A stretch of DNA of 64,000 bases from Panopea generosa (GCA_029582155.1 CM055898.1:29706745-29770744), one strand, 5' to 3'; counted from the stretch's first letter, positions 24,552 through 39,500 are shown. Translations and numbers: made by a program. Notes: a model not told the origin generated them from the letters alone.

Positions 24552-27500
24552 GTGCGATTCATAATAGGACCGCCTGCTGTATTTTAATACTGTTTTATAC
24601 GGTCTTCTTTAAGAATATTAATATGGCTACACTTAAAAATATTTAGATATATGTTTTTATAAAATTTCAGATTCAAAACAGGATTTGTTCAACTGAAAAT
24701 AGCCGGGTGCACTGGCCTTTATTGCCAGGGGAATTCCCTGGCTCTTAATGAAACCCCTGATCTAAAGGATGCCATACTTTCATGGCACAACATGAATAAG
24801 GCACTTTAAGATGACATAGTTTATTCAGTAATATAGGCCACTGGCCCAAAATACAATAAACATATACTTTGTAAGCATATATTGGAGTGACAACCAAGAA
24901 GAATAGAACACAAATTGAAAACATAAATTTAATAACTTTAAATAAGTATTTGTTAGGTTACATTTATAGAGTTATATTTTCTAATTCCATTCTCCTTTTA
25001 TCAAATGCAATAAAGAAGTACTTTGAGATAGAGATGACATCATGTTTGTCTGATGAGGACATGATTGTATAAAATAGACTTAAAGATCCAGCTCTTAGCC
25101 AGGCAGCTAAGGCGTTCGTAAATTGGGCACTCGAAAAAGAAACGAAACTCATCTCCAATTACATATACATTTGAATTATGACAAAATAAGCAAAATCGTA
25201 AAAGTTCTATTAAGAATCATATGTCTAACTTTTACGATCATTAAATTATGACAAGAGCATCTAAAATTTGACAATGTCTTTGTCAATTTGTATGATAAAT
25301 CCAAACTTAGATATGATTCAATATTAAGCAATGACTTAAAATGTTTGTAATGAGAGGCTTTCGATGTGCTATGAATATCTTCTTACCATTTCTGTAAATA
25401 ACAATCACTGATGCGCAGTTTAAATATCTTAAGGAACATTGCATCATCACCAAACATTTAAAAATACAAATGAAAATATTATATTTCACAAACAGTTAAA
25501 TAGTTTTATTTATTAGAAATGTTTTTGATTTTTATATTTTATTGAGCTCCAAATGATGTGCATTATATTTAGAAATTCATTAAATTCTGTCATGTACTAC
25601 ACATAAATTTCAATTTGTATTTTTTTATGTTGAACTAAGAAACATTAAGCAATTGATGAAAATACTTTAAATAACTGTAAAAAATATAGCTATTTAATTA
25701 ACCCTTTACTCCATAGATACGCGTTTTCCCACACCAATCACAGAAGGCCTTAGAAAACAGTGCAGGAAGAGTTCAGATTGCTCGTAACGAGCAATCTGAA
25801 CACTTCCTCCACTGTTTTCCACTCAGTCAGTTAATATAAACATAATTCATCCAATAATTCAAAAGCCTTTCTATTAGGCGTCTAGAATAGAGGTGTCCAA
25901 AGGCATCTATATGAAGTAAAGGGTTAAGCTCACAGTACTTATGTTGTAAATTAACACTTTTTTCCAATCCAGCTTTAGATGACAGTGAGAACAGTTCAAG
26001 TCATGGTTGGAGTACCTCAAGTAGGTTTGGAATTGACAACCAGGCACAGCAGAGTCAGCAGTGGGAAAGTGGACAGGGAGGAGGCTCAAACCTGTACCAT
26101 CAGCGTAACAACCAGAACAACACTGGGGAAGTACCAGACGCACTAGCCAAGGAGTAAGTTTACATCTGTAGACTCTATGGTTCCATATTATGCAAGATAA
26201 TCTTATAAAGGCCTAAATTATGAAAAATAGATTGTTGCCATTTCTCTACCTAACTTTGCAAAGAACATCCCCAAAAAATGTTTTGATAGCCTTTTTAAAC
26301 ACCCTAAAATAGGTTGCTTTTTATAAAACAAAAAATAACAACATTATAATGAATATTTCATAAATAATTTCTTAATCTTCTTTGTAAACCCCCCAAAAAG
26401 TTGCTTTTTATCAAGAAAAAAGAAAACATTATAAATAATATTTTGTAATAATTTTTTAATTATCTAATAATTTAAAAACAGACTAACCTTCCAGTTACAG
26501 AAATTTTGGGTCGGAGAAACAGAAAACAAGTAATATTTTATTCATGGCCTCACTTTCAATTTTAAATGGCTGGTTGAAGTATTGTTTTAGTTGGTGTTTG
26601 CCATTTGACATTTAATTGAGCAGTATCTAGGTGACAAACTATTAAAAAGTGGTTCGGATCAAAACATATAAGATAATTTAGTAAATTTTTCCTTTAATAA
26701 ATTTTTTTTTTTAAACTTGTTTCATTTTTTAACAAGTTGAGTTTTATGTCCCTATTTACAAAATGTTGGATACCGTTTTACATTTTGATCTTGGAATATG
26801 TCAGTAGTTTCTGAAGTTGGGCTCTTAAACATTTTGTCTGTAAGTGATATTTGCTTTATTCAAATTTTAAGATGATGTGTATCAATGTAACTCTAGGATT
26901 TAACTTGAAAATGAAGGTCAGGATGGTATTTTGTAATTGCCTGGTTGACACACTGACTGTGATGGCTTTGATAAAACCTTGGTTGAAACAATCTTTTTCA
27001 GGATCATGTTTGTCAGTTATATCATTGTCAGGATTATCTCATTTAGGGTCATCACATTTGTCGGTGCTGTCTTTGTCAGTATTATACATGTATTCTCTCA
27101 TCTTTGTCAGTATTATATTTCTACCATCAATGGTAGGATCGTATTTCTGCCATCTTTGTCAGGATCATATTTCTACCTTTTTTGTTAAGATCATATTTCT
27201 GCCCTTTTTGTCAGTATCATATCAACCATTTTTGTCAGGATCATAATTCTACCATCTTTGTCAGGATCATGTTTCTAGTATTTTTGTCAGGATCACATTT
27301 CTACCATCTTTGTCAGGATCATGTGTCTGGTATTTTTGCCAGGATCATATGTCTACCATCTTTGTCAGGATTCATATTTCTACCATTTTTGTCAGGATCA
27401 TATTCCTATATTTTTGCCAGGATTATATTGCTAATATCTTTGCCAGAATCATATTTCTACTATCTTTGTCAGGATCATATTTCTAGTATTTTTGTCAGGA

Positions 27501-30500
27501 TCATATTTCTAGTATATTTGCCAGGATTATATTGCTAATATCTTTGTTTGAATCATATTTCTACCATCTTTGTCAGGATCATATTTCTAGTAATTTTGCA
27601 AGGATTATATTGCTAATATCTTTCGTCAAAATCATATTTCTACCGTCTTTGTCAGGATCATATTTCTACCATTTTTGTCAGAATCATATTTCTACCATCT
27701 TTGTAGGGATCATATTTCTAGTATTTTTGCCAGGATTATATTGCTAACATCTTTGTCGGAATCATATTGCTTACATCTTTAACATGATTGTATTTCTAGT
27801 ATTTTTGCCAGGATTATATTGCTAATATCTATGTCAGAATCATATTTCTTCCATCTTTGTCAGAATCATATTTCTAGTATTTTTGCCAGGTTTATATTGC
27901 TAACATCTTTGTCAGAATCATATTTTTACCATCTTTGTCAGGATCATATTTCTAGTATTTTTGCCAGGGTTATATTGCTAATATCTATGTCAGAATCATA
28001 TTTCTACCATCTTTGTCAGGAACCAATTGTGTGCTTGTGTATTTATTATTTAGGGAGATAATATATGAAGAAAATTCGGGACAAGAAAGTGTGAATAACA
28101 GCCAGGCTCTGATGCAGCAACAGAAACGTCAACAACCAAAACAACATCAAACACAGCATATACAACACCACACTCAGCAACAGTCAGTGCTGCAGAAACA
28201 ACAGCAACAGCAGCAGCAACAGCAACAACAAAGACATTACCAAGTTGTGAATTCCAGCCCTAAGACACCACAAAAGGTTATGTATAGTGTGGTTCAAGGG
28301 AACCAACAGCAACAGCATCAAAATGCAGCTGGTAACCAGCGGCACACACCTACAAACAATGCACAGCAAATGCGACACAATTTTCAGCAGCAACAACAGC
28401 AACAACATCAGTTACAGTTTCAGAATAAATCGCCCCATCAAACTCATCCAAGTCATCAAGTGAGTGGTGTGAATGCACCTCAAAATAATCAGCTGGAGAC
28501 TCTGACAGAAGATGAGAAAGTCAGCTTACAGTTGCAGCTCACACAAGAGCAGATATCTGCAACAAATAAGCAGATAGCATCTCTAACCTCTCTCGGACTA
28601 GTTCTACCTCAGTCAGACCCTAATTCCTCTCTGATAAAAAGTAGTCCTCAGATGAAAAATTTTGGAAATTGTGATTATCTTGGTTCTGTAAGGACACAAA
28701 ATCAACAGCAGCAGCATCAACAACAACAGCAGATTCAGTCATCAGACACTATCAATAGTGTAAGACAGTTGTTACTGTTGAATAACTCGAAGACTAACTC
28801 TGGTAGGGTAGATGTTGAAATGGTTGATAATCTTGGTGCTAGAAATAGTCAATCTCGGAATTTATTACAACATCAAGGAGGTATTAGCTCTGTCCCTCAG
28901 TCACCTGTCATAACCCTGTCAAGCCACAGGCCAAAAACAAATGGTCCGGGACAGACAATGACTAGTCCTGCTTTGACAAAAACTACTAACTCGCTATTGG
29001 GTAATCCGAAAAGTCAGATGGGAGGAGCTAGGCCATCGGCCAATCAGAACCCTGTGCAGGTTCCATCAATCTCCACCAATCAGAATCGGAGTGTATTAAA
29101 TAATCCAATGCCCAAAATAAGTCGACAGAATGTTGTTCTAGAGGGTGGGGGACAGTTTGAAGAAGGGCAGGCTTACATGATTAAGGACAGGCATGGAAAC
29201 TCAAAAACTATGATGTGGAAAGATGGTAACTTTGTTCCAATGGAAATGAAAGTAGAGGATATTAGTAAGCATTCAAAAAGTAAGTATTTATAAGTGGTTG
29301 TGCATATTAACTTATTTTTATGATTTACTTTGAAGTTCTGTGATTCTAAAACTCTTGACCATTAATAAATTTAGTATGGTATGCAGTTTTAAGTTACTGT
29401 CAATTAAAAGAAGTTTCAAAGAATTAAAAAAAAACAACAAAAAACATTGATCAATTTCAGGGCTTGAAGTTTTCAAACATCAGTGCTTTAAAGTACATGC
29501 TTTCAAAATTATTTTTTATAGACAGTTATTAAGAAAAATGTGTGTGAAACTTTACATGGATGTGAGGCTAAACACAATATTTTTTATCTAAAATTCAAGA
29601 TGGCCTCCTGTTCTTAAAATAGTAAGAAAAACTTAAAAAAGTCTTCTCATGAATTGCTGGACAGACTTTGAAAATATTTTATTGTGGTTAAAATGACGCT
29701 CATTTAGGGGATATATATGTGTTTATGAAAGACTAAATGGCTAAAATGATGGGAGTTTGTATACTGTGGCACTGTGTAGTAACAAGTAGTATACATGTAT
29801 ACTCTTGGATAACTTGTCTTCTCAAATTTCATTATCGTGAACAGACATTTATACAGACATTAATTATGACATCTTCTTTATATTGAATACACGATGTCTT
29901 GCCCTGCTTGACTGCTTACGACATCGTTAGTCTAGTTCTCTGAATTTCCAGTTTTTATATCAGAGCAGGTTCAGGAACCAAATCGCTCAATTTTGGGTAT
30001 AAGACTGAAAACTGAAATAAGGCTAGCTACCAAAAACAGGCATTAATGGTTTTCGCGGTAATGAAAAAATCTGCCCCACTTTGTTTTATTTTTACCACAT
30101 TAACAATTTTGCAATCACCAGTAGGGGCCCTGATAGTAACAGAAGCATTGTTTGGTTAAAGAGATTCAGATTTGTTAAAATGACTGAACTTTTTGTCTTA
30201 AAGGGTCAGGTGGGTCACCAAAATGGTAAAAATGAAATTGTGAAAAATTTTCACTAAAGGATCAATTACCGATAGTCAAATAATTTCATATTTGGCATAT
30301 ATTATATCTGTTGATTTGGGATTGATATATGTATAAATCGTGGCACTAGCATATTAAGGGGGCACTGTGAGGGAGTTTTTAGTTTTACTTTAAGGAAACT
30401 ATGGGAAAATGAGCAGTTCTCAACCATTTGTACAAAAATATTATTAAGTTTGAGATTTAAAGCACTGTCTAGTAATAGAAAATTAGATTCGATTTGATAA

Positions 30501-33500
30501 GGATTGAATTTTCATAAGGGGGCTTGGACGGCCCCTAAAAGTGTAAAATTTTGATTTTTAAAAGAAAATCATCTCCACAAAAAGTCGAATTTGTTCATAG
30601 TTTTAATAAATGATTCCTATGAGAAGCTGTTTTGAAGATTTTTTACATGTTGAGTAGCCCTTTTGAGTTTAACATAGAAATATTATTGCAAAACAGAAAA
30701 TTCTCATTTTCTTATCCATTTGTACAATAAAATACTATGACTAATGCACGGTTCAAAAAAATCACTCGTCCATTCACCATGATGAGTAAATGTTTGTCCA
30801 GGAAGAATGTGATGCTAAAAATTTTCTTGATTTTACAAAATATTTGGGAAGGGAGGACGAGTAATTTTGATAACAAATTTCAAATCCTGTTATCTTATGC
30901 AACAAATATACCTCAGTTTCCATGGTTTTAGGTGGCTTAACAAAAGGTTTTATGTTCTGAAATTACAATAAATACTATGGCTACTCATCCTCAGGCCCTT
31001 GTGGGCCTCTTGTTTTGGCAAAAAGTGTAACATATATCCATCAGTTTTTATCGGTATGATAGAATTATTTCCAAGACATGTCAGTTTTTATTTTAAAGAA
31101 TTTTTACTCCTATTTTAAAATTTAGCATGGCTTCACTAGGTAAAATACTTTATTAACTTTTAGTGTCCATAATTTCTTAATATAAAACTTCTAAAAATAA
31201 TATGGGGGACCAGTTTTTAGCTTGTCTTTTTGAAAAAAGCGAAGAGCTATTGTCATGCATGACCCTGGCGTCGTCGTTGTCATCTGCTGGTTAAAGTTTT
31301 ATGTTTAGTCTGAACAAACAACTCATGTTACAGTGACTTAACTTCATAAACACATTCATATCATGTTATACAAACAATGTATATAGCTAACTTTCCTAAA
31401 TTTACATACTTTGGGCTCTAAAACCTTGGGTTAAAGTTTTTTGTTTAGCTCAGCTTTTTCTCTGTTTCTGAACAAACTACTCATGTTTTGGTGACTAAAC
31501 TTCACAAACACATTAATATTATGTTGTGGAAACATGTATATAGCTAATTTACATTAATTTCCATACTTTGGGCTTTAAATTTTTTTTTGTTAAGCTCGGG
31601 TTTGAATTTTTTTTTTTTTTTTAAATCAATTCTATTTTACAGTAATACTATTAATTCTGTAAGCTGAACACCATCAACTAAAAAAAAGTTTACATCAGTG
31701 ACCTTGACCTATTTAATGGAGTTTCCTGCACGAGCCCAACCAAGACCCCACCCTGCTGCCCATGTTTTTTTTTTTAAATTTGTTTTGTATTAAATGAAAT
31801 ACTCTGCCCTCTTTCAACTTTGTTACTGACGCAAAGACCCTCATCCCTACCCTCCCCCCCACCCCACCCTGCCCAACCCCTATCCCTGCCCATTTTTTAA
31901 ATTTTTTATCTTTTTTAATTTTGTTTTGTATTAAATCAAATACTGTCCCCATTTCATTTTTATTACTGACCCAAAGACCCTCATCCCTACCCTACTCACT
32001 GCCCATTTTTTTTTTTTTTTAATTTTGTTTTGTATTCAATCAAATACTCTGCTCACTTTCAGCTTTGTTACCAACACAAAGACCCTCACCCCTACCCCCC
32101 ACACCCATCCCCATCCCCGCCCAGTTTGTTTTTGTATTAAATCAAATACACTGCCCCATTTCAACTTTGTTACTGACTCTAAGACCCTCACCCCTATTCT
32201 CAGCCCATTTTTTTTTCTTTCATTTTTTTTTTTTGTATTTAATCAAATACTGTGCTCAATTTCAACTAGTTACCAAACCAAAGACCCTCAACCCTACCCC
32301 CATCATCACTGCCAATTGTTTTATTTTATTTTTTTTAAAAAATTTTTTGTATTAAATCAAATACTCGGCCCCATTTCCAACCCAGTAAAAGTACTATTTA
32401 TTTTTTAAACTAATCGCCATCATGTTTAAAAAGTTTACTTCACTAACTTTGACATTCATAATAGATTTGGAAAAAAGACGAGCGTCTGCACCCGCTTGCG
32501 GTGCTCTTGTTTCATCATGTGTCGTGTCCATACATGTCAAGATTGAGTGGACGGATGCGTAGGAGTTAATGTTGATTGATGCAAGAAAATGAATAAAATT
32601 TGGTGTTAGCATCGCCGTGTGTCAGTTCAAGTGAAATAGATGCATGTTTGATTGTAAAAACGGATATATTTCAGTTCAACATCCGGCTATAGATTCTAGT
32701 CAGAGGGGGCGTGGTCGTGGTCGAGGTGGAAACAGGGGTCGTGGCAGAGGTCAACAGGTTAACATGCAGGGAAATGCATCAGGTGTTCACATGGATCACT
32801 CAAGTATGAGGGGGTCAGTAGAGAAGTATTTCTATTTTGATGTTTCTCTTAGTCTTTACTCCTCTTGATGGGTTTGAGTTAAGCCTTCATGTAGGTGAAC
32901 ATTATTAAGTGTGTCAAGTTTTAATTGATCTACGTTTTTTGGATAGAAGTTTGGAGGTTCTTCTCCGATTTATCTAAATAGTTTCATAGGTATTCAACTG
33001 CGGTCTCTTTTTGTTGATTACAAATAATAAAAGTAGAATAAGACATTGAATGTTATCTTATAATATTGACCTATATAAAAGGAGTATTAGTATTGTATAT
33101 CAGGCCTTCTAAAATTCCAAAATGCAAATCGGTCCAGGTTTTTTACTACCGTAAGAATCGCACTTATTTAAAAAAAATCACTTAAATTGCCTTACATTAT
33201 GCCTTTACATGTATGCATACCCCACCCACCATGTCAGCAACATCATGTATTTTCTGCGTTTATTTATTAATAAGGAACGATTACAAGTTTATTTGTGTAT
33301 TATTTATAACATACTTTACCACAATGTGTACATTTTAATGACTGACATTATGTTTCCGCGTTACTGAATAATTTTCATTATATTAAAAATGATCGATCGA
33401 ACCGGAAGTGATGCAAGTTCCGGAAGCTGCGTGAAATAATCACCGTGGAAACCAATGTAACGGTTCAACCACCAAAATAAATCATTCCGAACCTGTCCCA

Positions 33501-36500
33501 AATCAAAACAAAATTGGTCCGGGTTCACTTTCATTAATTAATGTCATCAATTTTATAATTAAATTATTTTTAAAAAAAAAATGAAACAAACAAGTAACGC
33601 TGCACGTTTTATCAAATATTTTAATGACGCAAACAATATTCGGTCCGACCGTCCCAGCTTTGGTTAGCGGTATATCAAAGAAATTACGGACGCAAACACA
33701 TTCTTTTGATGAACCGACAGAACGCTATGGGTCGCTGATCACACATCGGAGGCGTGCTTCATAGCGATAGACTCTTCCGATAAACTCCCCTAATACCGTC
33801 AATGGTTTAGTCGAAATTGACATCATTTCGCACAGCAGGTGACAAAAGAAACGGATTATTGGGTCAAATGATATTGCCGCAAGGCGTATTTCACAGGTCA
33901 GTATGGCATGATAAGAGCAATTTATGAGATTTTATACGACCGATAGAAAATATCTGGACCGATTTTTTTATTGAACTTTGAAAATATTTGGACCGATTTT
34001 TTATTAAACTTTGAAACGTAAACCGGTTTTGAACTTCAGAAATCGGTCCAAAAACCGAAAAACCGGCAATTTTAGAAGGCCTGTTGTATATGTATGATGA
34101 ATGTAAGAACTTGCTGACTTACAGTCCTGCAAGATCTGCTTCTTAAGTTTCTAGAGCTCTTGTTTGATAAACGTAGTTGTTATTATTTTGCTTTACCTGA
34201 ATTAAGTTTTATGTTTGGTAATCTACAGAATTTCACCAGGGATTAACAACATTAGAGTCCAAGTCCCCCAGCTGATGAGATCCCCGTTGACAAGGGCTGG
34301 AATAAAACAACAAATACGCTTTCCAACCAATTCTTACAGACAACCAAACAACATAGTTATCCATCAAATATCCCAGGGGACCAACAGATCGCAGGTGATT
34401 CCAGTGCGGGTACAGGGGCAGCAAACTCAGTCTGGACAAATGAGACCTGTTTTACTACAGAACTTGATGCCAGCGGCACAGGGGTCACAACCCAGGGTTG
34501 GACCAGGATCTCCTACAAATATAGTCCGGTATTTATGTCAAACCTTTCTATCATGTGATTGGTATAAACGATAGTGACCCACTGTTCCGAGATCTAATAT
34601 CAATCCCACTTCATCCTCCGTAGGTGCTACAACAAAAATGATCAAGCTCGGCAAAGAACTTGTAGCTTATTCATTGCTGTACTTCCTTTTTTCATAACCA
34701 GCCGGAGCTGTAGATTGTCTATCGATGTACCATCATAGCCTTTTCTGATACCTATGGAAATAAAATCAGCTGAAAATGACTGCCTTACAGAGTCTCAGAA
34801 TCTTAATTTGGAATTCGCAATTTCTAAGAAAGTCCATTTGTAAAGAGATGTTTATTCTGAATTCCCGAATTTTTTCCTTTCTTTATCTGTATATTAATGT
34901 ATCCATTTAATCCTTTACTTCATATAGTCGCTTTTCGACGAGGGCATCATCTTATCAATACAGGCGTCAATTGACACTGTTGACGAACATAAGTGCTTTT
35001 TGGCATTTGTATTCTCATTATAGATACGAATCGACAACTCCCATTTTCAATCGTAAAATAATCACACTTTCATTCCATTTTAGAAACAGTTGAAAGTCAA
35101 ATCCCAAAATAAATTTACATATTACATCAAAGTGTTACTATGTTAAGTTTTTATAAAAATAACACCCACTCATATATAGGGTCACATGAGATCAGTTGAA
35201 TCGTGCATCTAAATTATTGGAATTTTCTTTGCGTGAGAATCTAACAAAGGAAATGGGTCAAATGTCATTTTCTAAAAATTAAAGCAACCTATTTTTGGGT
35301 TATTAGAAAATACATCCTATGTGAGGTATGAGTAATAAAATTATTTAATGTGAGCTTGTACTGTGTTTTTACAGTAATTGCTACACATATTTCTCGCAGC
35401 TGAACTAGGATTTATTGCGTGTTACTTTAGATGGGACATCTTCAAAGTGTCATAAAAAATATGAAATAACTGTTATTATTGTTTATGTTCATGAAATTAT
35501 TAAAGGTGATATATAGGTGAAAAGTGAAAAAAAAATGCAAAACCTGATGTGATGATTTGTTATGAGTCATCTCATCTGGATTTACATTGTTTTCACTCTG
35601 AAAGAAGACATGTCAAAACATCCATGATATGGTACCTGGTCCCTTCTAAATAAATTTTGGAAGAATCCATTTCGAGAAATCAGGAGTTCTGTCTCCAGCA
35701 GTGTATGGTTAATGGTACACTGTATTAGGCAGGATAATCTGTATTGCTTTATCTCTTTGAAGTAAAGGGTTAAACCTAGTTTGTATGGATTTATTTTTGT
35801 CTTATGTCTATGTAAAATTAGGCTCTCTGGAATATTCTTCACAGCTCGATCTGCCGTCTTGCAATCCATATTAAATACCAGCCGCGGCAATAGTCACTTT
35901 GCTATATTTTTGGTGTTAGATAAATTAAATAATTAATGATAATTTACCTGCCACGGATTATTAATCAAACAACTGGATAATCCTATCAGCGATTGGTATT
36001 GGCTCCAGTACTGTCATTTTCCTTAGACAAGCTGATGATGTCTAAGTTAACACTTTATTGTATTTACTTAGACAAACAACACTATGTGGGCAGTGGGGGT
36101 GGGGGGAGTGATAGTTATTTTGTCCGTCAGGTCAATTATTATTCCAACAGCTTGTTTAAGTGACTATTATAATGTTATAAATTAGTTACAAATTGAAAAC
36201 ATTAATTCACCACGTATCAGCAGTGGGTGAATTTTGTTTATATTAACTGACAGAGTGAAAAACAGTGCAGGAAGTGTTCAGATTGCTCGTTACGAGCAAT
36301 TTGAACTCTTCCTGCACTGTTTTCAAAAGCTTTCTATATTAGAGGTGTCCAAAGGCGTCTATATGAAGTAAAGGGTTATGAGACTATTATAATGTTATAA
36401 AGAATGTAAAATATTACGTTTATATGTTTCTCACTGTACCATCAACAGTACCATGTATATGTGACTATTTGGATTTATTTAGCAATAATTTAATACAAAC

Positions 36501-39500
36501 AAAAACACACAACAAACAAAAGCAACAGTGATTATCCAGGTTTATTACAGAAAAAGGCAAGAACACATACCATAAGGCCATCCTTAAAAAAATGTTTGTT
36601 TGCTATGCTCAGACCCAGTATTTTGAATGTGGGTAGGTACATGTAGGTAGCTAATTATTTTTTGCCAGATTTTGATATTGCATTGTCATTTTAAAATGGA
36701 CAGAAATCAGGGGGGGGAAATTAAACGGTTTGAAAGGCAATAAAAACGTTTGGTAAGCTGCAATTTTGAGTGAGTAGGACTGGTAGGAGCATGGCAAACA
36801 AGTTTTTTTTTAAGGATGGCCTAAATTCAAACATTAGTTGCCATTGAGAAATTCAGTATATTAAGGCATACATGCATTTAAGATAGAACTTTCAAAGTGA
36901 GTTTGTTTTCATAGATAGTTTTCCTTTTTTATTAGTTAAAGTACAGCTGTGTTGCTGTATTTTTCTGTTCATACGGATATCAACATTACAAGAGTCTATT
37001 GTATGTTGATATTTTATAAACTGCCCATCAATAATAGCCACTCAAATATAAACATGTTTGATATGATTTACTAGAATTGGCAATGTACGTATGTATATAT
37101 TTCAGACAACAAGGGGAAACTGAGACAAAGCCAGTTGCAGAATCTGCTGAAAATATATCTGGTGAGAACTTAATCAATTTATCTGGTAGTTTACCCAATC
37201 ATTTAGATTGCACATTTTTTACTGTTTATTAGGCATTTAATATTTCAGATTAATTACTTCAGTTTAAGTCACTGCACAAGAACATTTTTAGTAATTATCA
37301 CATGCAATTGAAATAATCCAATCGAATTGTGAATTGAGATCACATGACATTGAATACCAGTTTTATGTACTAATTTTAAATCAAGAACAAACACTTTAAA
37401 GATTGCCAATGTTAACGTATATTCAGGTACAGAGGCAGGGGCAGCAGGGGACAATAAAGAGGAGCTACCAGACAAACCTGAAGACCTGCCAAATATTCCT
37501 AAAGTATGTACATTACATCTTATTACATAAATAAACCATTTATTTTTTCAGATTTAACACAGACCGCGGCGTGGTCTAGTGGTAAAGCGTCCGCCTCGCA
37601 CGCGGAAGGTCGTGGGTTCAATCCCTGGCCGGGTCATACCAAAGACTTTAAAAATGGTACTAGAAGCTTTCTTGCTTGACGCTCAGCATTTAAAGGAGAG
37701 TTCTAGGTCTGGTCGGCCCGGTGTCAGTATAATGTGACTGGGTGGGTTATCATACCATGTGTCTGCGGCATGATACTCCAGTGTGACAGCGCTAAGAATA
37801 CTGTCTCAAGTAGACACCGTCGCGATATGACTAAAAAATTGTTGAAAGCGACGCTAAACACCATACAACAACAACAACAGATTTAACACAGCAGACAGGA
37901 ATTATTTTCTCCTATGTTTTCTGTGTTGCTCAATTGAAGACATATAAATATTGCACCTCTTTTGAGAGAAGTGAATAAAATGAGTCTTAATGTTTGCATT
38001 GGTTCCCGTTAATCATAATATCCCATTGTAAATGTAATCACTTTCTTCTGTTTTAATGGCCATTATTTGTATATAGTGTTTTACAGTATTTTCTCAACTA
38101 TCCATAAACATTTTGGTAACTAACTTCCTTAAATATATATTTCAAACAATTTGACAGGTTTGCATGTTTTAGTTACTTTGTAGTAAACTATGACATATCA
38201 GACTTGTGCACTGTGATTATTCACAAGAATAGTGAGAAAATGAAAATGGCCGCAAACTGAGGTTTGTCTTGATTTAGGGCATTGATACATTTCATTTACA
38301 TTTCCTATTTATATGTCCACTTCATGGAAGTTACAATGAACTTGTACACTTCATTTCCTGGAGTATGTCAGTTACATATAATGGTTACCTTAAGTATGCA
38401 CGTTTTATTAAGGATCAATAAAGTATGGCAATTTCATAAAAGTTCCCTTTTGTGTTCCATTATAGTTGCCTAAAGTGTAACCATTACATGTACTGGTATC
38501 ATTGGTATCATATTGGTATTTTAGATCGTTATATTTGATTATATTAAACAAAGACGTAAACATTTGTCTTCAGTCATAACAAACCGGGATGTGTGTTAAT
38601 TGCAAAATGATATCCTAACATGTATATATTAAGACAAAGGGTGTCCACAAGTCTTTTAAAAAAATATTTATAATACACTTAAAAACATGTGTTTTTTAAG
38701 CTGTTAAGTACATGTATAAAGAATAACATGTCATTTAGTTTCTTTAAAGTACATTGGCCTGGCTAGTTCTATAACACATCTAGGTCTGAAGTTATTCAAC
38801 TTAGTTCCATGCTCAACTTATGATTTCATGCTTAACTCAAAAACAAATGAACTCTTTATAACAAAATAATTCAGCATAAATACCTTTAAATTTGAGGCTG
38901 AGTAAATTATTTAAGCTTGAATCTATGCTTTGACATGAATCCGGGAAATTGTGTCAGCTGAGCACAAAAAAAATTTAATATTCAAGCAAGTATGAATTCC
39001 CACTATAGACTCTTTCAAGATTGGTGGGCAGATCTTGTAGAACTAAAATGCATAACATGTAATAAAGACTTTTATTTTGATTCAGGATCCTAATTATGTG
39101 GCCGTGTGTCAATTCTGCGGAACTACCAGTGATGATAAATTAAAATGTGAAAGCTGTAAGAGAAAATTTACTAGTGCTACTAAGTTTGTTGCTAAAAACT
39201 CCCAGAATGTAGAAGGACCAGACGAAAAACGTAGAAAAGTTGAAGGTAAAGATGGTGATTCGAACACTGTGCTGGATAAAAAATCTTTTTACACAAAACA
39301 TTTAACAGAACAAAATCAGGTATATACACAAATACTGAATATGTCAAACAATTCTGTAGTAACAACGACTATTCAGAAAAATCCTCGTATTATAACACGG
39401 GGGACTGGCATTAGGAGGGGGAGGGGTACCGGGAGAGGCCGAGGAAGTAGAGTGTTTGTTCCAGAAACTGTTACGATATCGTCAGATGAAGAAGATGGCG

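Noticed and set aside
21349-24761. A 3.4-kb element bounded by 'caggggtttcatta' and its complement
   Set aside because: Only about 14 bp match, there is no target duplication, and it would swallow exon 1. More likely two separate fragments of one repeat family.
26851-28061. Long overlapping plus-strand open frames in intron 2
   Set aside because: They are produced by the 26-bp repeat, which is free of stops in all three frames. They do not join any exon in phase.
37563-37635. A tRNA-Ala gene
   Set aside because: The boxes and anticodon arm look good, but the acceptor stem does not close and a SINE body and target duplication follow. It is a SINE head.
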